DNA of 18,622 bases from the NCBI GenBank assembly GCA_937968035.1, contig CALBTS010000825.1, positions 1-18,622 of the forward strand. The letters run 5' to 3'. Positions 14,705 to 18,622 of this stretch are shown here, piece by piece; the first letter of the stretch is position 1; each line of letters begins with the position of its first letter. The stretch is from an uncultured Methanomethylovorans sp. (lineage in GTDB: Archaea > Halobacteriota > Methanosarcinia > Methanosarcinales > Methanosarcinaceae). Below the pieces are notes generated by a model. It searched no databases. It worked only from the letters and a program-made list of their open reading frames with translations, and was not told the origin of the DNA. The position numbers and the translations under genes were made by a program.

Positions 14705-16381
14705 TTGAACTGGACGACCGCTGGAATTGCATTGTTTCTCCTGTACTGGATGCTAGTATCGTATCTGAACAGGAAAGGTATCCTTGAAAGATATAATATC
14801 ACAAGTTATGGTCCCCTGTTGATGATCAGGACCACAAGGGGGCTTCAGCTACTTGACAGGCTGGCAGTGCCCAAAAAAGCCTGGAGATTATTTGCTGATG
14901 TCGGTATACGACTGATGTTCATAGGCATGTTCGCCATGCTGCTCATTGTGATAGTTTCGGATATTTCCATGCTTTCATCCCTGGGTGACAATACAATGCC
15001 AGAACCTAACAAGTTCAATGAGGCGCGCAACATATTCCTTATTCCCGGTGTCAATGAGTTCATCCCTTTTACATGGGGTTTGATCGCTCTTATTGTGACC
15101 CTGGTGGTGCATGAGTTTTCTCATGCCATTCTGTGCAGAGTAGAAAATATCCGTGTTAAGTCAATGGGCATACTACTTGCTCTTGTACCGGTGGGAGGGT
15201 TTGCAGAACCAGATGAGAATGAACTTTTTGGTACTGAAACAACTGGAAAGGAAGGTGAGGGGCCAGTTGAACGGACAAGCTCTAAGGCTGCTACCCGTCA
15301 GCAAAGGGCACGTATCCTTGCAGCAGGTGTCATGGCAAATTTTGTTGTTGCACTTCTTGCCTTCATCCTGTTCTTTGGTCCCGTGCTTGGTGCAATTGCA
15401 CCTATAGGTAACGTAATGATCATGGATGCACAGGGTGAGGCTTCTGCTGCCGGGCTGGAGTCCCAGATGATCATCACTCAAATAAATGACAGACCTGTTG
15501 ATAACATAATGGGAATGCTTGAATATCTTGATACTTTCCCGGAAGGTGAAACTGTCAGGTTATATGCTTCAAAGGATAGGGTCGCCTCTGCCTATGATAT
15601 CAAGGTCGGATCAGCTGAAGAGGACATAAGGGGCGTTCTTATCCAGGATATAGTAGCTGCATCTCCCGCGGAGGCTGCGGGTTTACAGAAAGGCATGCGG
15701 ATAATAGAGATGGACACTCTTCCCATGCGCACTGTTTATGACTTCCGTTCTTTCATGAACACCACATCTGCAGGTCAGTCTGTGACACTGGTGCTTGCTG
15801 CTAATTCATCAGGCACACTTGAGTTGACGCTTGAGCTTGCATCACATCCGGATGAGGGAGATAAAAAGGGTTTTCTGGGAGTGTTTACCAGTCAGGATGA
15901 AAATGTGGCTACTCGTCTTGGTATCACGGTAGGGGAATTCCCTGCAACTACCTATCTCTCTTTGCTTGAGAGTATTCCTGGTATGTTAAAAGGAATAGCC
16001 GGCTGGCTCATCCTCTTGGGGTTGCCGATCGTTGGTTTTGCCGGTGAGGGGTTCCCAGGGTTCAGCGGGATGCTTGCTAATTTCTATACACCTGCCGGAT
16101 GGGCTGAACCCTTAGGAATTGGTATATTCTGGATAGCCAACTCCCTCCTGTGGATCGGCTGGCTCAACTTCTATGTGGGTCTCTTTAATTGCCTGCCTGC
16201 AGTGCCCCTTGACGGTGGGCACATATTCAAAGATTACATAAAAGCATTTATTTACAGGCTGACCAGGAACGAAGAGCAGTCACTTCGCCTTTCTACGGCT
16301 GTAACTGCCACATTTGCAGTGCTGATATTCATGTCCTTTATGTTCATGATATTCGGACCTTATTTAGTGCATGGTTTCTGA
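14705..16381 (+). CDS. Site-2 protease family membrane metalloprotease with two PDZ-like domains
   Basis: A 558-residue intramembrane zinc metalloprotease (M50, S2P/RseP-like). After N-terminal membrane helices, the zinc motif HEFSH lies at residues 136-140 and the third ligand in PLDGGH with Asp503. Between them are two PDZ-like modules (roughly 215-275 and 290-350; AEAAGLQKGMRIIEMDTLP is typical), with further helices before and after the aspartate. Such enzymes cut transmembrane substrates, commonly anti-sigma factors in bacteria; archaeal substrates are mostly unknown. The start is probably TTG 14705, because GGAG lies seven bases upstream and MNWTTAGIALFLLYW starts directly with a helix. 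A TTG at 14684 lacks a Shine-Dalgarno sequence. It follows the sensor kinase but has its own apparent promoter. Confidence 0.88.
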   Translation: MNWTTAGIALFLLYWMLVSYLNRKGILERYNITSYGPLLMIRTTRGLQLLDRLAVPKKAWRLFADVGIRLMFIGMFAMLLIVIVSDISMLSSLGDNTMPEPNKFNEARNIFLIPGVNEFIPFTWGLIALIVTLVVHEFSHAILCRVENIRVKSMGILLALVPVGGFAEPDENELFGTETTGKEGEGPVERTSSKAATRQQRARILAAGVMANFVVALLAFILFFGPVLGAIAPIGNVMIMDAQGEASAAGLESQMIITQINDRPVDNIMGMLEYLDTFPEGETVRLYASKDRVASAYDIKVGSAEEDIRGVLIQDIVAASPAEAAGLQKGMRIIEMDTLPMRTVYDFRSFMNTTSAGQSVTLVLAANSSGTLELTLELASHPDEGDKKGFLGVFTSQDENVATRLGITVGEFPATTYLSLLESIPGMLKGIAGWLILLGLPIVGFAGEGFPGFSGMLANFYTPAGWAEPLGIGIFWIANSLLWIGWLNFYVGLFNCLPAVPLDGGHIFKDYIKAFIYRLTRNEEQSLRLSTAVTATFAVLIFMSFMFMIFGPYLVHGF

Positions 16382-16409
16382 GGACAGGCATAATTGGATG
16401 TGGTGATAC

Positions 16410-16481
16410 ATGAAGCACATGTATTTCTGGCGTGTTGCAGTTGCCAGATACATTGCATCCTTTTTAGCCCCTGTAATATAA
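16410..16481 (+). CDS. Putative 23-residue microprotein
   Basis: ATG at 16410 opens a 23-codon frame to TAA at 16479. The translation begins MKHMYFWRVAVARYIASFLA and ends PVI: a basic start and a hydrophobic or amphipathic remainder that could associate with the membrane. GTGGTGATAC immediately upstream is one of the best Shine-Dalgarno matches in the window, which is the main reason to list it. Reading past the TAA, the same frame stays open for 13 more codons (FGIVGDLLGARQR) to a TGA at 16521, so this may be the start of a slightly longer, decayed protein. I do not recognise a family. Confidence 0.35.
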   Translation: MKHMYFWRVAVARYIASFLAPVI

Positions 16482-16566
16482 TTTGGCATCGTTGGTGATT
16501 TGCTCGGCGCAAGGCAGAGATGAACATTTCAAGGAACAGCATCTGAAAAACTAAGATGATGATATC

Positions 16567-17340
16567 ATGGAGTTTCTGGTATTTGCGGTAATGGTATTTT
16601 TTTTGTCTGTGCTGTTTTCCATGATAGGTCTTGGAGGCGCCATAGTCTATGTACCCATTTTCTATTGGTCAGGATTTGACCTGCTCAGTGCTATACCTAT
16701 GGGCTTGTTGTTGAATACTGTGACATCTGCATCTGCAGCCGTGACATACCTGCGAAAGGGACTTGTACAACTGTCTGTGGCCATCCCGTTCCTTATCATA
16801 TCAATGATAGCTGCACCGGTAGGTGCTTATTGCACACGGTTGGTACCCGTCGATATACTGCTTGGGATATTCAGTATCATTATGGTACTGATAGGAACTC
16901 AGATGCTGTTACCTGGAAAAATTTTTTTTCCAGGAACCGGGAACCAAGAGAACATACGTTCTTTTCCTATTATCCTTGCCGGGGGGTCCGTTGTAGGTTT
17001 TGCCGGTGGTTTGCTGGGAATTGGCGGGGGTTCTCTGGTAATGCCATTGCTGATCTATATGGGATACGCTGTTAAAACAGCTGCTGCTACTTCCGGGCTT
17101 ATTGTATTGTTCACTTCGTTTGCCGGATTTGTCGCACACCTCGGTTCGTGGCAACCGGATATGCAACTTGTGATCTATATTACGATAGCAGCTCTTTTAG
17201 GTGCACAGGTGGGTTCTTATCTCATGCATACCAGAATGCAGCCGGAAACATTGAGGAAAATGCTTGGTCTGGTGCTGTGGATCATGGCCTTGAGAATGAT
17301 AGCAGGCCTGTTCGGAATTCTTTCTGATGGAAACCTTTAA
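16567..17340 (+). CDS. TauE/SafE family permease (sulfite/sulfonate-type exporter family)
   Basis: A 257-residue polytopic membrane protein with about eight hydrophobic segments and an internal two-fold repeat marked by two glycine-rich motifs: MIGLGGAIVYVPIFYWSGFDLLSAI in the first half and GGLLGIGGGSLVMPLLIYMGYAVKTAAATSG in the second. These are hallmarks of the TauE/SafE (DUF81) family, some members of which export sulfite, sulfoacetate or related organosulfonates; most are uncharacterised. The start ATG 16567 follows GATGATATC. The nearby sulfopyruvate decarboxylase fragment also handles a sulfonate, but it lies on the other strand and beyond two other features, so a shared role is only a guess. 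Confidence 0.88.
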   Translation: MEFLVFAVMVFFLSVLFSMIGLGGAIVYVPIFYWSGFDLLSAIPMGLLLNTVTSASAAVTYLRKGLVQLSVAIPFLIISMIAAPVGAYCTRLVPVDILLGIFSIIMVLIGTQMLLPGKIFFPGTGNQENIRSFPIILAGGSVVGFAGGLLGIGGGSLVMPLLIYMGYAVKTAAATSGLIVLFTSFAGFVAHLGSWQPDMQLVIYITIAALLGAQVGSYLMHTRMQPETLRKMLGLVLWIMALRMIAGLFGILSDGNL

Positions 17341-17342
17341 GA

Positions 17343-17360
17343 ATCTGATCGTAATCAGAT
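17343..17360 (+). terminator. Hairpin between the TauE gene and tRNA-Arg
   Basis: ATCTGAT (17343-17349) pairs perfectly with ATCAGAT (17354-17360) across CGTA, two bases after the TauE stop and ten bases before the tRNA. It may mark the end of the TauE message or be a processing signal. A TTTAAG-type promoter for the tRNA would have to overlap the last codons of TauE (about 17331-17340). Confidence 0.35.
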
Positions 17361-17370
17361 GTTCCATAGT

Positions 17371-17460
17371 GGGCTCGTAGGGTAGCCAGGATATCCTAAT
17401 GGGCTTCGAAACCCATGGTGAAGATACCCATTGACTCGCGTTCGAATCGCGGCGGGCCCG
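17371..17460 (+). tRNA. tRNA-Arg (anticodon TCG) with a 16-nt bulge-helix-bulge intron
   Basis: The acceptor GGGCTCG pairs with CGGGCCC, the discriminator is G and CCA is not encoded. The T-arm is TCGCG-TTCGAAT-CGCGG. The anticodon stem ATGGG (17399-17403) pairs with CCCAT (17427-17431) only if an intron is removed. CTTC (17404-17407) pairs with GAAG (17420-17423), leaving 3-nt bulges GAA (17408-17410) and ATA (17424-17426) and a small intron hairpin ACC-CAT-GGT (17411-17419). Cleavage after the second base of each bulge gives intron 17410-17425 at the canonical 37/38 site. The joined 7-nt loop is CTTCGAA with TCG at 17406-17408, and the mature tRNA is 74 nt. One extra base sits between the D-stem and anticodon stem, or the stem is 6 bp (AATGGG/CCCATT). 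Confidence 0.9.
17410..17425 (+). other. tRNA-Arg intron (16 nt)
   Basis: AACCCATGGTGAAGAT, bounded by the two 3-nt bulges of a complete BHB motif and expected to be cut by the tRNA splicing endonuclease. It contains ACCCAT, a copy of the first bases of the downstream exon (17426-17431), so the unspliced RNA could also pair ATGGG with the intron copy. Confidence 0.85.
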
Positions 17461-17462
17461 CC

Positions 17463-17474
17463 TTATCCTTTTTA
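17463..17474 (+). terminator. T-rich stop signal after tRNA-Arg
   Basis: TTATCCTTTTTA directly follows the encoded G73-CC and fits the oligo-T terminators of archaeal tRNA genes. It lies only five bases before the tail of the convergent sfsA gene. Confidence 0.4.
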
Positions 17475-17478
17475 GATC

Positions 17479-18234
17479 TCATTGGCAAAGAGGTAGTTTT
17501 CCGCAATAGTATACATGACCGCCGTCACCATCTGCTCTGAATGTGAACGCAAGAGGGTGGATCTGTACTCCTTCTTCGAGGGCATGTTTAAAAGCAGCAG
17601 CGAAATCGGGGTCTATTTTCTCATGCGCTGTGAAACATTGTGCATCCTGCCGGAAAACCAATATGATCAGCGCAGCTTTATCTCCGGACCGCACAGCTTT
17701 TATGAGTTCCTCGATATGCCTTCTTCCGCGTGCCGTGGGAGCGTCGGGGAACATCGCCCTGCCATTTTCGGCAAGAGTACATCCTTTTACTTCGATCCAT
17801 GTTCTGTGACCTGCTTCCTCAAGCAGGTAATCCAGCCTGCTTTCCCCGAAAACCTGCTCAGGCATGATCCTCTCGGTATTTTCCAGGTTTTCTATTATTT
17901 TATTTTCCAGAACCCACATAGAGATCTGTCTGTGATATCCTGAATGTGTAAGAACGAAGTTATCTTCAGCTTTGCCAGCTATGAGGTCCCACTCTGTTTT
18001 TCTGTTCTTTCCGCTGGCTTTTTTCAGAAGCGATCTGTTTCCGGGGTACAATATATCCTTAAGTCTTCCAGGATCATGTATGTGTACCTTTTCACTTTTA
18101 GACCCCATAGGGTGGACAATATCCACTATACCAAGAAATCTGTTGGGCCTGGAAACCAGGATCCCCTCTGCATCAAGGGGTATATCAAGCACATGTCTTG
18201 GAACGTGTGTCATGTTCATTTCTCTTATTGACAT
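17479..18234 (-). CDS. sfsA: SfsA family DNA/RNA nuclease-like protein
   Basis: A 251-residue SfsA-family protein ('sugar fermentation stimulation'), a family with a PD-(D/E)XK-nuclease-like domain whose cellular role is unsettled. Family segments are visible: RPNRFLGIVDI, VHIHDPGRLKDILYPG, WDLIAG, SRLDYLLEE followed by TWIEVKGCTLAENGRAMFPDAPTARGRRH (the nuclease-like core) and LIILVFRQDAQCFTAHEKIDPDFAAAFKHALEEGV. The start is uncertain: ATG 18234 fits the usual length, and a TATA-like GGATATAAGG at 18259-18268 would give a nearly leaderless message. ATG 18219 and 18213 are alternatives. A GTG at 18303 would add a Cys-rich 23-residue extension directly abutting the upstream stop. Confidence 0.88.
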   Translation of the reverse strand: MSIREMNMTHVPRHVLDIPLDAEGILVSRPNRFLGIVDIVHPMGSKSEKVHIHDPGRLKDILYPGNRSLLKKASGKNRKTEWDLIAGKAEDNFVLTHSGYHRQISMWVLENKIIENLENTERIMPEQVFGESRLDYLLEEAGHRTWIEVKGCTLAENGRAMFPDAPTARGRRHIEELIKAVRSGDKAALIILVFRQDAQCFTAHEKIDPDFAAAFKHALEEGVQIHPLAFTFRADGDGGHVYYCGKLPLCQ

Positions 18235-18258
18235 TTCTTTTATGTATAGGGGAACATA

Positions 18259-18268
18259 CCTTATATCC
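18259..18268 (-). promoter_or_regulatory. Candidate TATA box for sfsA
   Basis: The minus strand reads GGATATAAGG, centred ~30 bases before the ATG at 18234. If real, it argues for that start and for transcription of sfsA independent of the upstream decarboxylase gene. Confidence 0.35.
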
Positions 18269-18303
18269 CCTGCTTTGCAGGTGTTGCAGGCTTGCATACA
18301 CAC

Positions 18304-18622
18304 TTACAAACCTGTATTATCTGACATTTCAGCCATGAACCTCTGCATTATAGCCTGCGGGAACATGTTTATTACAGGCATCTCTGCATTTCCCGGCTGC
18401 ACTTTGACCACTATGACGCCACTTTTTACATTTTCAAGTAACCTGATCAGTCCTTCCTGTGTATAAGATGTGTATACCTCCCGTATCCCCGCTCCCTTTG
18501 CCATAGCTGCAAGGTCGGTGTACAATGAAGTGGCTGTAGGTTCATCACCAGTGGAGCCATATGTGCCATTGTCTATTATTATCAGCAGATAGTTTCCCGG
18601 GTGCTGGCTTGCTATGGTTGCA
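18304..18622 (-). CDS. comE: Sulfopyruvate decarboxylase-like ThDP enzyme, C-terminal part (runs off the window)
   Basis: The frame is open from the window edge to TAA at 18304 and gives the last 106 residues of a thiamine-diphosphate enzyme. NYLLIIIDNGTYGSTGDEPT is the end of the ThDP/Mg-binding motif as seen in sulfopyruvate and phosphonopyruvate decarboxylases. It is followed by DLAAMAKGAGIREVYT and GVIVVKVQPGNAEMPV. In methanogens sulfopyruvate decarboxylase converts sulfopyruvate to sulfoacetaldehyde in coenzyme M synthesis. ComE is the beta subunit, and in some Methanosarcinales it is fused to ComD; the missing N-terminus leaves that open. The fragment starts at a non-start codon, so it is truncated by the window, not by mutation. 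A related decarboxylase is possible. Confidence 0.75.
   Translation of the reverse strand, partial: ATIASQHPGNYLLIIIDNGTYGSTGDEPTATSLYTDLAAMAKGAGIREVYTSYTQEGLIRLLENVKSGVIVVKVQPGNAEMPVINMFPQAIMQRFMAEMSDNTGL

Noticed and set aside
16360..16542. 60-codon minus-strand frame between the site-2 protease and TauE genes
   Set aside because: It overlaps the 3' end of the protease gene and has no ribosome site or family resemblance; the plus-strand 23-codon frame is better supported.
17411..17431. Reading the tRNA-Arg anticodon arm without an intron, or as tRNA-Glu (TTC)
   Set aside because: Without the intron the loop is 8 nt and the variable region is far too long; a TTC reading breaks T33 and the stem. 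The BHB solution restores a 7-nt loop and complete stem.

Overview
The window looks like a chromosomal segment from a methanogenic archaeon, most likely of the Methanosarcinales (Methanosarcinaceae). The evidence is combined. There is a terminal fragment that reads as sulfopyruvate decarboxylase (coenzyme M synthesis), a two-subunit class I fumarase, archaeal TadA/TadC-type secretion genes and a Tsr3-type rRNA modification enzyme. There are also TATA-box promoters with short leaders, tRNAs without an encoded CCA, and a tRNA-Arg with a bulge-helix-bulge intron. Base composition is moderately AT-rich by eye. Genus level is inference only.

Layout. Positions 1-325 hold no convincing gene. A gamma-class carbonic anhydrase homologue (326-871, +) converges on a small winged-helix regulator (931-1209, -) across a strong hairpin. 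Next is a decayed stretch with a possible cysteine-cluster (YkgJ-like) remnant. The oxidative-stress operon lies on the minus strand and reads from 3218 down to 1553: Fur/PerR-type repressor, peroxiredoxin, and a Dps-like (thioferritin-type) protein, ended by a hairpin with a T-rich tract. An exonuclease III gene (3495-4268, +) converges on a LOG-like protein and Tsr3 (minus strand). A divergent promoter region then leads into a four-gene plus-strand operon (5444-10081): MinD-like ATPase, TadA/GspE-type ATPase and two TadC/GspF-type membrane platform proteins, the last three overlapping start to stop. This is the motor and platform of a type IV pilus-like machine; no pilin or prepilin peptidase is visible here.

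The class I fumarase beta and alpha genes (minus) converge on that operon with an 8-nt overlap. After a putative 27-residue membrane microprotein and tRNA-Leu(CAA) comes a plus-strand series with separate signals: a four-PAS membrane-associated histidine kinase, a site-2 protease with two PDZ-like domains, a putative 23-residue ORF, a TauE/SafE transporter and tRNA-Arg(TCG) carrying a 16-nt intron. The window ends on the minus strand with sfsA and the C-terminal part of a sulfopyruvate decarboxylase-like ThDP enzyme.

Most genes are recognisable families. I see no CRISPR array, transposon, phage block or clearly new multigene system. The least ordinary items are the very short tRNA-Arg intron, the two microprotein candidates, the pilin-less secretion operon and the compact repressor-peroxidase-ferritin operon.
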